From positions 140,803,901 to 140,867,900 of the forward strand of contig NC_035439.2 in assembly GCF_002127325.2 (NCBI RefSeq): a stretch of DNA of 64,000 bases, written 5' to 3'. The position numbers were made by a program, and so were the translations under genes. Below, piece after piece: positions 40,744 to 52,590 of the stretch (within the stretch, counting starts at the first letter, position 1; each line of letters starts with the position of its first letter). The stretch comes from Helianthus annuus (Eukaryota; Streptophyta; Magnoliopsida; Asterales; Asteraceae). Under the pieces are notes generated by a model that was not told where the DNA came from, did no database searches, and was given only the letters and a program-made list of their open reading frames with translations.

Positions 40744-40963
40744 TGGATTACAAATATTTAGCAGGTATTAATATCACATAATAAGATTTAATGTAAACAA
40801 TCATGCAAACAAATTGATCAAAATCGTCGAGCATTGCGACTTACTCTTTTCATATATGTATCTATTACAATCTACAACTGGAATTTAAACACACTACTAG
40901 TATGCATCAATAGATATTAGGTTATCTATTTTAGTGGATATACATATATATATATATATATAC
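40744..40963 (-). other. Probable gag intron of T2 (220 nt, phase 1)
   Basis: Donor G|GTATATATA after ELRTFG codons, acceptor TTTGTAATCCAG|AT. Splicing joins ...ACA TTT G to AT GGA CAA, phase 1, giving a continuous gag frame. The intron is AT-rich and includes a TA microsatellite at 40939-40963. Confidence 0.6.
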
Positions 40964-41690
40964 CAAATGTGCGGAGTTCCTGCACATTCTCTTCACTCAT
41001 GGTTGGTAGTGGTGCGGGTATTGGGTCAGGGTACTGAGGTATAGGTTCTCCATATGGGTATGGGTCGCCTAACACACTCTGAAAATACGGGTCATTATTC
41101 CAAAATGGATCTGCGGGATTAAGGTTGGTATATTGCGCAATGGGATCTGGCATCTGTTCTTCCTGTGGATAGAGTTCCTGATATTCACTATGGTCATCTT
41201 CCATGGATCATATGCTAAAGGATTAGGTGCTGGGATTCTAGGTATCTCGTTTAGGTCAAATGTTGGTATGGGAATTTGGTTTCCTTGGGCAATTTCTATC
41301 TCTATTGGTTGGGTTGGGAATAGTGGCAGTGGTTGTGGTGCAATTATCTGATCTAGGTTTGGATGTGCTGCAATGGTGGCTAGTATGTGAAAGTTTTCCA
41401 ACCGCCTATTAACTGTTTCTTGTGTCTGGGCATTTACTTCCCTATTGGCTGCTGCTAATGCTCTTTACTATTGTAACTTTCTCATTCGCTTTCTCCTCTC
41501 GTGTGCTCCCCGACTGAACCATCCTCTCTTTTTCGAAGGGAATGGTTCCTCGGATTGCGCCTTAAAAATGAAGATTCCTTCTTCAGTGTCAGCAGAATAC
41601 CCGAAGGAGTAGGCTGTGATGAAGTTCCTTCACTTTTGTGAGAACTAGCTAGGTGACGATAGGCGTCAAACGGACCTTGCTCACTCATAC
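40964..41690 (-). pseudogene. gag N-terminal exon of T2 (decayed)
   Basis: Starts MSEQGPFDAYRHLASS at 41690. Further pieces are Pro/Gln-rich (IIAPQPLPLFPTQPIEIE; QYPDPIPAPLPTMSEENVQELRTFG) in shifting frames, so it is broken. I read it as the long N-terminal extension of gag, joined to the capsid part by the intron. Confidence 0.65.
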
Positions 41691-41820
41691 TGTAAACTAA
41701 CAAATTGTCAAATAACACAAAATAATAATATACATATATACACGTAATCACATAGATATTTCCTAACACAAATGATAAAATTTTGGTGTCAGCGGGACAC
41801 TTCTGTGGCTTAAATCAGTG

Positions 41821-41838
41821 GTTGTAGCTCTGATACCA
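41821..41838 (-). other. Primer-binding site of T2 (initiator tRNA-Met type)
   Basis: Minus strand TGGTATCAGAGCTACAAC, a few bases after the LTR end. TGGTATCAGAGC is the standard match to plant initiator tRNA-Met. Confidence 0.85.
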
Positions 41839-41843
41839 CTCTT

Positions 41844-44213
41844 TGTCGCAACCCCCGACCCCTACTCCGGAGCGGGCGGCCGCGAGCGCAGATGGGTGGT
41901 ATCGGTGTTTATTAATTTGGCAGGGGAAAATACATCAGGACCGTAGTTAGGAAATTGTTTATCAGAGTTAAAATACCACACTTTATAAATAACAAATACA
42001 TGGGAAAAACCCAAGTTTCCATTACAATATGTTTTTAGGGATAAACCCTAATTTATTTAAATAAAACTTCTTTCTTGTTTAGGTAACTTTTATAGCCACT
42101 TTTCCAAGCCTTCAGTGCTCTCCAACTGTGCTTCTATTTGGCTTTCACATTTTGTTACCTAAAACGCGTTTTAAAAAGTTTTATCAGCAAGAAATACTGG
42201 CGAGTGCATCCCAGTTTAATCGAAATAGAATTTTATATCTTTACAGTATGAGAGCGATTACAATGTTTTTATCTACCCAATTACCACCCACGGTACTGTC
42301 AATCCTGACTTGTGGTCATGCTACTACTCACAGTGTAGTAACAAGTAATGTATACTAGGGGTATTCATCGAATCGAATTTCGAATTATTCGAATCGAATT
42401 ATTCGAATAATTTTTTATTTTTCCTTGAATTCGTATTCGATTCGAATTCAATTAAAACCTACCGAATTCGATTCGAATTCATATTCGAATAAAAAAACCC
42501 AATTCGTATTCGATTAAAAATTCGAATTCGCATCGAACTCGAATAAATTCGATTTAATTCTGATTCTTTAGAAACATGTAAAAAACTTTCAAAATGAAAC
42601 ATAAATTTTTGTTGATGCATTTATTTGTCTATCGCCTTCGTCAATCCGAGTTGTAGTGAGAAGCCGGAAGAAATCAAGCGCATAATGTCAATATTTAGTT
42701 AGAAATGGCAGGTGGCAAACTTAAAAACTTTCATTAAGTTGCCTTGACCATATAAATAGGAGTTATGTCATGATTTAGTAAGATTTTTGGGAGAATAGGA
42801 GAAGACTTGGAAGATTCTAGAGAGAAAGTCTAGAGAGAGAAAGTTGTGTAAACGTGATTCTGTACCGTACACGTCAAATCTAGCAATGGAATCACGTTAG
42901 TAGTACGTTATCGTGTGTTCGGTCACGTTCATCACCAATTCCGCACGTGAAACGTTCGTTACGCAATCGAACGGTCGAAAAACCGATCGGTATAACCAAA
43001 ACCGGTCCTACAATTTTAAAGCAGCCATAAAGTACGATATCACCTTAAAAAGTTCTAAATAAAGTACCATAAGTCTAAAACTCAAAACGAGAAGTCAGGA
43101 ATAACCACTCCACATTACAAGTTAATATTTTTACGCTTAGAAATCTATTGATAGATTTGTTACTTAGGTTTTAGTAATGTGCCATGTAGTGGGTTTGGTA
43201 ATGGGTAATTTTAATACTTGGAAAAAATTTGAAATAATTTATAGTATAGCCTAATAAAAGTTATATATGTATTATATATAAAAATAATAAATAAAATTCG
43301 TATTCGATTCGTATTCGATTTACTTGAGTCAAATTAAATCGAAATCGAATTCTTATAATTGAAATGAATTCTTCACAATCGAATCGAATTTAAACGACTT
43401 TCAAATTTTTCGAATTCGAAACGAATTCTGCAGACCCCTAATGTATACAAAACCTCAACATACCGACAGTAATTGTAAAATACATAGACTCAATCACTGT
43501 TAAATATACTTTAAAACAATTGAGGTTTTGTAAAAACAGTTTACAAAAAATCAGATGTACTCACATTGCTATTTTAGATAACACAATTGCTTTCTGGTGA
43601 CTTCCTGGTTATAACCTATTAAAATAAACAATGAACACGTATTAGTAAGATAACCCAATTTACATTAGCTATACCCCCCGAGACAGAACTCCAACGACTG
43701 AGTCAGGCAGAGCTTTGACATGCGTCACGGAGCTCTAGATAATACGTAACCGGGGTTATAATACTTACAAAGAGGCAGAGCTTCGCTATTTAGGGGATAT
43801 AATACCCAAGTATTATTGCTATTATATTTGAGAGAGAAAGAAAAGTTTGAACGACAGAAACTGAAGTCGAACTCTCCATTTATAGGGGCTGATCAGGGGT
43901 AGCTCGCGCCCCACGAGAGATTGAGGACAAGGCTTCGCAGCCCGCGAGGCCACTAGGGTAGGCCCTAGCCCTGTCGAGTCAACCTCCTAGCTTCAACACG
44001 CCTTGGACATGTGGCGGCACCGGGTGCGGCCTGGTGTCACTCCGTCGCGCCCCGCGATAGACCTGGTGATATGGGTCGCGGCCCGCGAGCGATCCCCAGA
44101 ATTTTTTTTCTTGATTTTTAATAATATAAAGGTATTCCGGGCCCGTTTTTCGTATACGGGGTGTATTTTAAGACGTATAGGAGTATTTTAAGGATTTTGG
44201 GAGAGTTGTTATA
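41844..44213 (-). repeat. 5' LTR of T2, interrupted by a hAT element
   Basis: Inverted relative to the T1 LTR and co-linear with it (GTCGCAACCCCCGACCCC end, ACACCCCGTATACG near its start). Without the insertion at 42356-43440 and one 8-bp duplication it is about 1,277 bp. Confidence 0.85.
42356..43440. mobile_element. Non-autonomous hAT element (1,085 bp)
   Basis: Flanked by the 8-bp duplication ATGTATAC (42348-42355 and 43441-43448). Ends are TAGGGGT inverted repeats. Subterminal regions are packed with ATTCGAAT/CGAATTCGA motifs in opposite orientation (42356-42560 and 43290-43440). The centre holds a TATA-like TATAAATAGG (42752-42761) and a purine-rich GAGAGAAAG stretch but no transposase. 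The empty site is recovered by comparison with the T1 LTR. Confidence 0.93.
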
Positions 44214-44665
44214 TTATACATGTGTATGGTGTTTTTATGTTGACTTCATAGGTAGAATGAGGTTTGTTGTATTATGGGTCAAAATAGAGGTAAAACAAGT
44301 TGTCGTTCGGAAATAAATAGATACCATCGTATGGTACACCTCTTGCCTCACAGAGAATTGGTATTCCAAAATGCTTCTTACCTACGTTGCTAAATACACC
44401 AAGGGGAATCACTAGGGCGGCGTATAATATGCACCCTAAAGTATCATACATTGGGCATGTCATTCTTCGTTGCTTGGTTTGGGGCGTGCGTACTTGTGAT
44501 TAAAGCTTTCCTTTAGTGAAAATCAGATAAAGTCCTGGGTGGGTTCGAGAAAAGTTATGTCAAATATGCATGAAAATTGAATTATAAACAATGCTTTTGT
44601 ATACCCATTATCCTTGTACTTATTTTGAAAGACCTCATATTCATCTTTTGGTGTTTAGTCTAACT
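44214..44665. other. Unassigned spacer
   Basis: About 450 bp between the T2 LTR and the TIR-like sequence at 44666. A short minus-strand open stretch (44463-44272) has no recognisable domain. I see nothing else that I can support. Confidence 0.4.
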
Positions 44666-47500
44666 CAGTGGCGGGACTTAGAATTTTTTCATGGGGGTGC
44701 GGAATATTTTTAAAGATTTTAGGCCCTAGGTATATAAATAAAATTTTCGGTTCTTATCAAGTCGGTTCGGGTCGGGTCATGAAAACAAAAGAACATCAAT
44801 CTAAAAATTATATAATCATCAAAAACACGTTAAACGTTATCACAAACATATTTTAATTATCGTTCTACAGGTTTTCATTTTTTGAAATATATCCAAAAAT
44901 AATCTAGAGTCACTTTCCTAAGCAATTCTTTCTCTATATAACATATACAACTATCACTTAAATTCCCATCGCCAATCCGATTACGCAAGTCGGTCTTCAC
45001 GTTCTTCATTGCCGAAAAAACATCTTTCAACAGTTGGGTTGTGACGGGTAATACAAGAAAAAGTTTCAATTAATGATTCACCAATGTAAATGATACATGA
45101 ATATTTGTTCAAACCATTAACCATACAAGAATTGACAAACCATTCAAGTTGGCAAATTTTTTTATTTTTTTTCACAAAATCAATGTAGTTTCCGAGTTGA
45201 ACCAGAAGCCTTCGTTTTTCGTCTTTATCGAAATCATATGGATACTTCTCGGCTAGCTTTAGTATATACTTGGAATGTCAAATGCACTAAAATTATTACA
45301 CGGACTCAAACAACTCATACAAACAAGTAGTTCCGATGTTACCTCATTAAAACGGTTCCCAAATTCTTGAATTTGCAAATCTAGAACCGCATTGAAGCAA
45401 TCACCCTCATAGTAATGCCTATTTGTGATGTTCGTCTTTCTTCTTAGCCACCTTGGGTTAACGTATTCATCATCCAAAATTTTCACCTCAAGTTCATAAA
45501 TGTCATAAAAGGAGTTAACCTTCTCCAAGAACTCATTAAAACCTTCCAACCTAAAATTTTCAAGTTGGTTTTTGGTGGAAGAAACCAATTTAACCACATT
45601 CATCAAATCTTGCTCTTTTCTTTGAAGACATTGAGAAATGTGTGTGTGATGGTTAGAATATTCTCCATCAAGTGTATGTAAAATACAAAATCGTATTTTT
45701 TAATATCCTTTAAAAATTCGTCCACTTGTCTATTACAAGGAAGAGTTTGACCCGTTTCTACAAGCCATCCAAGAACTTCCATAATGTTTGGATATAAAGT
45801 AATCAAACATGAAAGTGTTTTGTAATGGGAATTCCAACGTGTATCCCCGGGCCTCGAAAGTGTCATTTCTTGATTCAACCCACTTCCGGTACAAACTATG
45901 TTTTCCATTTTTTTCCAATTGTCTTCTTTGGATTTCACGAAGCATATCTTGTCGTTTGGAAGATGCACAACAACTAGGTGTGTGTTTGTGAGCAACCGCC
46001 ACAACACCTAGTTGAAGTGGTGTGCAAAACAATGAATATAGAAAGCCGATACATTTTCCTTTAATATTAGAGCCCTTAAGTCATTAAATTCGCCCGACAT
46101 GTTACTTGTCCCATCATAACCTTGGCCTCTAATCCTTTTCAAACTTAACCCATAACGTGCCAATAAAACACTCCTAAACAATCCAAAGTTTATCAATAAA
46201 CGAATAACAACCGCCATTTGTTTTTTTTATACGTCACATGATTCATCAACTAATAAAGAAAAAAACATCATCACCAAGTTCTTCTAAAATTTGTTTAAGT
46301 ACCTCTTGAGCATAACGATGTTTAATGTCTACTTGAATTTTAGGACTTGTCATTTGGTTATTCGTGGGTGCATTCTCTAAGATAACCTTACCAAGCTCTT
46401 CATTCATTTCACCCATTAGTTCTAAAAGCACTAAGAATTTCCTTTATTTAATGAATCTTTTGATTCATCATGACCACGAAACGCCAATCTGTCATTCAAC
46501 AACCTTTTCCCAAGAAAAGTAGAAGCACTAAGTCTAAGTTAGTATTCACGTTTCTCCTTAGTGGTCCTATTGTCCCATTGTGTGTGTATCACTTGATTTT
46601 CATTAACTAAATTGGCACTCATTTGGAAACATTTGTTGTGGACGCTATTAACTAAGCCAACAAGTTTATTAAGTGCCGCATGTACTTTTTTCCAATTGTT
46701 ATACCTGTCGGACGTAAATGTGTCTCTTTGATCTCCAAATTGGCTCCTAAATAAATAGCAACATAAGCAAAACACGTGATCCAATTTTGAGCTATACTCT
46801 AACCATCCCTCATACTTATGTTTGTCTTACCATTCTTTCTTAAATTTTCTTAACCCGTTACCTTGAAACGTTGAATGTGGGAATTCAATAACTCTTGGTT
46901 GACATAGTCCTCTTAGTAGATATGCCCTTCTAATCTCATCTCGTTGATTCACTTATATAATTCAATTGGCTTGTGATCATAGGTCCGAAGGAAGAGTATC
47001 CACATTAACGAGTTCGAAAGATGATTCAACCCCTTTCCTCTTGAGAAATCGCGCCATAAATTCACTACTCATGGTTCCTAACATCCTATTAAATATATAA
47101 CAACAACACCATCAATTTTCATAATTTTCATCACCAAACTTCATAATTTTCGCTTCTAATTTCAAGCCCTCGTTGTTGATTCCTTTTAAGTAAACATTTA
47201 AACAAACTAAAACAAGATCATACCCTACTAATGTTTCAAAACAACAAAAATTTTCAAACTTTTACAACTCTATTTCTACAACAAAAATACTAATAAAACA
47301 AGAATATAAACATAAAAAATCGATCCATACCGAATGAGAACAAATCTGTTGTTTGCGTGCGATGAGGGTGGTCGGGTTTCAGGTTTCTCCGGCGAGAAAC
47401 CTCTTGATTTCGCTACAGTGTTGCTGCTGTTTATTCTTCTGTGTGCGTTGTGCGTCGATCGTAAGTGGGAGACAAAACTGGGAGGAGAACGGGCTGTGAG
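44666..47500 (-). mobile_element. Remnant of a zinc-finger hAT transposon
   Basis: Left end CAGTGGCGGGACTTAGAA resembles hAT-type TIRs of the CAGNGGCGGA kind. A decayed transposase gene fills the interior. No matching right TIR is seen before 47500, where the T4 LTR starts, so the right end is lost or displaced. Confidence 0.6.
44875..47072 (-). pseudogene. hAT transposase pseudogene, TTF zinc-finger/ZMYM1-like type
   Basis: Starts MSSEFMARFLKRKGVE at 47072. Pieces in order: zinc-finger region DHVFCLCCYLFRSQFG (46784), DUF4371-like RNase H fold with LLELMGEMNEELGK (46431) and GQGYDGTSNMSGEFNDLRA...HCFAHHFN (46130-46010), middle part with TRWNSHYKTL (45830), and the C-terminal dimerisation region with FSAMKNVKTDLRNRIGDGNLSD (45000-44930). 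At least six frameshifts or stops. The order and motifs match plant 'TTF-type zinc finger protein with HAT dimerisation domain' genes, a domesticated-looking hAT subgroup; here it is clearly dead. Confidence 0.85.
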
Positions 47501-48233
47501 TGTAACGCTCCGATAATTGTGGATCGAATCCTAGCATGACACGTTTCTGGAAACCTTCCACATAATTCACAATGTTAAAAGGAAAAGTAAAAAATCATAA
47601 AAAAATATTATAAATTTTAAATTTAGGGGCTATCTGCCTAAAAAGGCAATTTTATAGAGTTTTGAGATCCCTTACGGACCGCAAGAACATCCTCTTACGG
47701 TCTGTAAGGATGTTTAAATGGTTTGCAGGTCGGAGTCCCCTAAGGACCGCAAGGCATCCCCCTTGCGGTCCTTAAGAGGTGCGCTGACAACAGATTATGG
47801 GTTGGACAACAACCTGCTTGTTCTTTTGACACCTATCTTCCATATTGCCACCATTAATCTTATTATGTCAAGTGTTAGGATACTAATCTTTCCATTAGAG
47901 CTCCGTAGGACACTTGTCATCTTCACATAACTTTTTTATTAGTATAAATACCTACCTAAAGCTCACATTTTCGCTCACACCTTTATACTTCACTTCTAAA
48001 ACTTCTTGTGGAGTTGCTTCTGCTTAGGAGCCTCCTATTCTGAGTTCTAAAAGTGTTCTTCACCACTAGCAAGTTTTCGTCCTAGTCTATTTCATTTCAT
48101 AGGCTAGTTATTAACCGAAAGTTAAGAAAATTGACTTGCTTTGACTTTCAGTTTTGACCATTTTGGTCAAGTCAAAGTTCAAATTGAACTTACCAGTGTG
48201 ATCATAATAATGATGGTATTAATCCCCTGTGAT
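47501..48233 (+). repeat. LTR-like sequence T4, first segment
   Basis: Begins TGTAACGCTCCG, has two GC-rich hairpins (about 47664-47706 and 47741-47774) and a TATA box (TATAAATACC, 47944-47953) followed by a leader-like stretch, as in chromovirus LTRs. It continues at 52591 after the hAT insertion and at 62950 after the T3 insertion. No internal region is seen, so the identification rests on LTR-like features only. Confidence 0.55.
48226..48233 (+). repeat. 8-bp target-site duplication CCTGTGAT, left copy
   Basis: Matches 52583-52590 exactly. An 8-bp duplication is the signature of hAT insertion. Confidence 0.95.
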
Positions 48234-49246
48234 TAGGGCTGTAAACGAACCAAACGAACACGAACAAGACCTTGTTCGTGTTCGTTTGTTAAGGTTTTCT
48301 GTCTAACAAACGATTCACGGACACGTTAACGAACAAGATTCTATGTTTGTGTTGGTTTGTTAAGGAACTTTAGTTGTTTGACGCACGGTTCGTGAACACA
48401 AGTTCTGAACATAAACGAACATATGATAAGTTAAATAATACTAATTTAAGTTCATGCTAATCCACCACATGATAAGTTAAATTATATTAATTTAGACATA
48501 ATTATCCAAAATACTTAGACATGAATACATGATAATCATAATTTATAAGTTCATAATTATCCCAAAAATGTCTTGATTCTTGAATGACCAACTTCCCCAA
48601 AGTCTTCATATCATCTTCAATTTCCTGTGAGTATTTAAAAACAAGTATCAATAAGACAAGGTTTTTCCAGTAGTTTAGTATGACCAACAACTCAAAAGAT
48701 GGATGTTTAAGTAACCAACTTAAAAAATAAAAAGATCAAATTAAGAATGGTAAAATGCAAGAAACCAAAATTTAGTGAGGACCATCAGTATCACTTACCA
48801 CCAAAAGAGCAAGCAACCTTCTTTTATAAACTTGTGAGATCCTATATACATGAAATAAAAGACACATGTGAGATGCGATCACTTTGATTCAAACAACTGT
48901 GTATAGCAACTACTTTAATATAAACAAAATTCTTAAAACCTCCAACTTTTCTGGCATTTTTCTTATCTTTTTATGGCAGAAAAATGACCATAAAACTTAA
49001 CTTCTTTATTGTAGTATCAGACCTGTTAGACACACATAAACTTTGCAATATATAAATAGCATATTCACATACTAGTAACAGCCAGCAAAATTATAGGAAA
49101 TGGGAATAAAAACAGTTGCGTACTTACAAACAAAAGAAATCATAGTTCTCAACTTCTCGTTCTTCACGGAAGCTCAACATATACAACGTCTTCATATTCC
49201 TATAATTTTTAAAGAATATAAGTTAACCATGATAAGAAAACAAATA

Positions 49247-51514
49247 TTAAAGTTGAAAACAAATAAAAGTTACCTTCTTTTTCTTTTTTTGCAGCCCGTA
49301 ATAATGACGATACCAATCAGCCCCGCAAATGAGCATATCCACCATCTTAGTTCCTAAAGCGGAACGATGTGGATCGATAACCCTTCCACCAGCACTAAAA
49401 GCTGATTCTGAAGCAACGGTGGTTATTGGAATAGCTAGGATATCAGCAGCCATTTTAGATAGAATTTTATACTTAAGTTTATTATCCTTCCACCATTGCA
49501 ACGCATCAAAATGTACACCTGGCTCAGTAATGCATACTCCTTCCAAATAAGTTGTTAATTCTGACTTTGCACTTTCAACACTTCTAAAATGTTGATTATA
49601 TTTTGCATTACCGGACTTGATACTCTTCCCAAATCTAGAAGAAGTAAAGCTAGATGAACCATTTCTACTCCCCACTTGGACCGCTCCCATCGTTTACACT
49701 TGTAGATGAACCAACATTGGGCTCTTTGGAAGCCTCAACATACTCTTTAAACAATTCTTGTAAATAGTATTTAACTGATTATTTCTCTTGTTTGGCCTCA
49801 TCCTCAGGATAAATATATTTAAAAGAAAGATTAATTAATTCCATTTTGTATCTAGGATCTAAAATAGCAGCAACTGAAATCAACAAATTAGTCGAACCCC
49901 AATACTTGTCAAATTTCTTTTTCATCTCAGAAGCCATACCTCTCATACAATCATTCTCATCCAATGCTACCTTATCCAATGCCTCTTTTATCCCATATAA
50001 TTCCACAAGAAATAAATTTGATGTCGGATATTCGGAGCCTACAAGATTAGAAAACACTAAATAAAACCACACTACTTTTGATTACTTATAATTGATATAA
50101 CTTAGTCTTTAAGCAAAAGAATTAAAAATTTTTGACAAGTAATACCTGAAATTATTTTTGTAGCCTCATTGAACAATGCTAAGAAAGAGCAAACATCTTC
50201 AACTTTTTTCCAATCATCATCACTCGGCAAAGTCTTGTATGAACTTTCTCGGTCGGCATAATTTTCAAAAACGTCTTTAAACTCCAAGGCTGAAGATAAC
50301 ATGGCATATGTAGCATTCCAACGAGTACTAACGTCTAAGATTAGATGCTTGTTAGGCATTTGTTGTTGCTTTGAAAGCTCACCAAAGATATGCAACCGAC
50401 CCGGAGAAGCGCTCACATGTTTCACACTTTCACGAACATTGTGAATTATATCTTTAATTTCAGTTAAACCATCTTGTACCAACAAGTTAAGAATGTGTGC
50501 ACAACATCGCACATGAAATAATTTCCCATCAATACCAAGCTTACTTTGAAGATTTAAGTTTTCCATTAACTTCTTAGCAACCACATCGTTAGTTTTAGCA
50601 TTGTCGACTATCAAAGTAGCCACCTTCTTCTCAACTTTCCACTCTTTTAGACACTTGAAAAGACAATCATAGATACCAAGACCAGTGTATGGTGGAGATA
50701 TATCAACAAAATTCAAAATGCATTTACGTAACTGAAAATCCGAGTCTACAAAACGGCATGTGACAACCATGTAATGAATATTCTGAACTGAAGTCCACAT
50801 ATCAGTTGTAATGCTAACACGACTGACTGTATTTAAAAGTTTTTGAATTCTTTTCCTTCCAATGTCATAACTAGAAATGCAATCTTGCCTAGCTGATGCA
50901 CGTGAGATCTTATTGAATGCCGGATTAGCTTCCTTCATTACCACGTTGAAGAGATCATATTCAACAAAATTAAATGGCAACTCATGAATCATGATCATAT
51001 GAGCTATAACTTCTCTAATCCTGGCATTATCAAACTTCCAATTCTGAACTGATGTAGAATTTGATTTTCTAGGCAAAACATTTAGTTTTAACTGACCTCT
51101 ATTCACATTCACAGCTTTTAATTTTGGGCAAGATTCATTAATGTGCCTGTTCATTGGTGTGGTTGTTCCTTCTTTAAATTTTTTAAGCTTCTCCCCACAA
51201 TGGATGCACTCAGTCATTATAGTTCCATTCGAAGTTACCTCACGGAAATGTTCCCAACAAGTTGAAGTCGATTTCCTTTTCTTCTTACAGAATGGTCCTG
51301 CCCCTTTATTACATGTATCTGCTTTCTCTGTACCAGCAGTTGTTGCATTTAGAGCTTCATTGACCTCTTCGTCAATAATAACAACTTTTGGATTACTTTC
51401 CATTGATGGAGTATCAGCACTTGATTGAAATTCAATAGAATCAAACGATGAACGTATGTCTAAATGTTGATCTTCATCAAAGAAAAAAGGGCCACTACAT
51501 GAGCCATCAGACAT
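49247..51514 (-). pseudogene. hAT transposase with BED zinc finger (recently inactivated)
   Basis: Start ATG 51514 (MSDGSCSGPFF) follows a likely 5' UTR intron (51986-51515, GTAAGT...TTGTAG). Exon 1 51514-50146, intron 50145-50039 (GTATTA...TTGTAG), exon 2 from 50038; phases match. Domains: BED finger (CWEHF, then C-x2-C and H-x4-C, residues about 86-130), RNase H-like catalytic core with ITTDMW and LIVDNAKTND as probable catalytic Asp sites, STRWNATY, and the dimerisation region with LQWWKDN, ASESAFSAGGRVIDPHRS and DW (49540-49310). Defects: TAA at 49781-49779, then a frameshift near 49690. Only these two lesions separate it from a full gene. It is related to the RICESLEEPER/DAYSLEEPER-type hAT proteins. 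Confidence 0.9.
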
Positions 51515-51986
51515 CTACAATGTAAATATAGAATAGTTAAAACATATACATAAAAGCATGTAATTAATTATTATCGAATAGTGAAAATGGGACAATACTA
51601 AATCAATAGACACTTTGTTCTCCTTCTGTGTCAAACACAACTCACAAAGATGAACACCAAACAACACAGAATTCATTTTCCTCAAGATTGAATTAAAAAA
51701 ACCATTTGAATGATTTAATCCATTAAAACTCAAATTTTATTCAAATCTTCTAGAACAAACTTCATCATTTTCACTATTTTTTCTGTTCTATCTAGACAGT
51801 TTTCATCCAGGTCTCATGCTTTAAGTTTAGATAAAAAAAAATAAAATAGAAGATCTACATAATGTTGATACAAACAAAGAAACCAAAAGCCCTTTGCATT
51901 AAAGACTCAGATTATAACCCTATGAGAAATCAAGATTCAGCATGAAAATAAAACTAAATTAATCCAAGACTTGTAACAAAACTTAC
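51515..51986 (-). other. Probable 5' UTR intron of the hAT transposase gene
   Basis: Minus-strand donor GTAAGTTTTG at 51986 and acceptor TTTACATTGTAG ending at 51515, directly before the ATG. The stretch is AT-rich with no coding potential. Many plant hAT genes have such a leader intron. Confidence 0.55.
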
Positions 51987-52582
51987 GTGATTGGAATGAA
52001 TATTAATGATCATCGATGAGATGATGGCGCGAAGTCGACTAGAGCGATGATGGAGGAACCGTGGATACAGTGGTGTGAAGCAAGACTTGCTTTAAAGACT
52101 CGGACTATAAGTTTATAACCCTAGGTGTAGTCTCATAAAATGACTGGTTATTGTTTTTGGTAAAGAGTTAATGTGTATTGGGGAAATAAAAATTAGGGGG
52201 GAAAGGTTAGGAGGAAAAAAGATTATAGAGGGAAATATTAAGAGGGAAATAAAGATTAGGAGGGAAAAAAGTTTGGAGGGAAATTGATTAATGTTTTGGG
52301 GGAATTAAAGCTATAAGAAAAATTGAAAAATTAAAAAAATTAACTAATGAACATAAACAAACAAACAAACAAACACGAACGCACATAAACGAACGAACAT
52401 ATTACCGAACGTTCACGAACGTAATCGAACAAACGAGACCTTTGTTCGTGTTCGTTTGTTTAGTTAATCGAACGAAACGTCTTGTTCGTGTCCGTTTGTT
52501 TATTAACGAACGAACATAAACGAACTTCCCGCCGAATAGTTCACGAACTGTTCGCCGAACATCCAGTTCGTTTACAGCCCTA

Positions 52583-52590
52583 CCTGTGAT
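52583..52590 (+). repeat. 8-bp target-site duplication CCTGTGAT, right copy
   Basis: Right partner of 48226-48233. Confidence 0.95.

Larger units (their letters stand above)
36784..44213 (-). mobile_element. Degenerate Tekay-like chromovirus (T2)
   Basis: Minus-strand element with 5' LTR at the right (44213-41844), iMet-type primer-binding site (41838-41821), gag with an intron, protease, RT, RNase H and integrase down to 36784, where T1 interrupts it. The rest of integrase and the 3' LTR are not present left of this point. Confidence 0.85.
48234..52582 (-). mobile_element. Ac-like hAT transposon (4,349 bp)
   Basis: Bounded by CCTGTGAT duplications and 17-bp perfect TIRs (TAGGGCTGTAAACGAAC). 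Both ends carry dense subterminal ACGAAC/GTTCGT motifs (48250-48425 and 52350-52575), typical transposase-binding clusters. It encodes one transposase on the minus strand with a 5' UTR intron and one coding intron. The gene has a premature stop and a frameshift, so the copy looks non-autonomous now, but its ends look mobilisable. Confidence 0.95.

Noticed and set aside
40939..40963. TA repeat as a functional site
   Set aside because: An ordinary microsatellite inside the probable T2 gag intron.
44272..44463. 63-residue minus-strand open frame in the spacer
   Set aside because: It has no recognisable domain or neighbour context; such a length is expected by chance.
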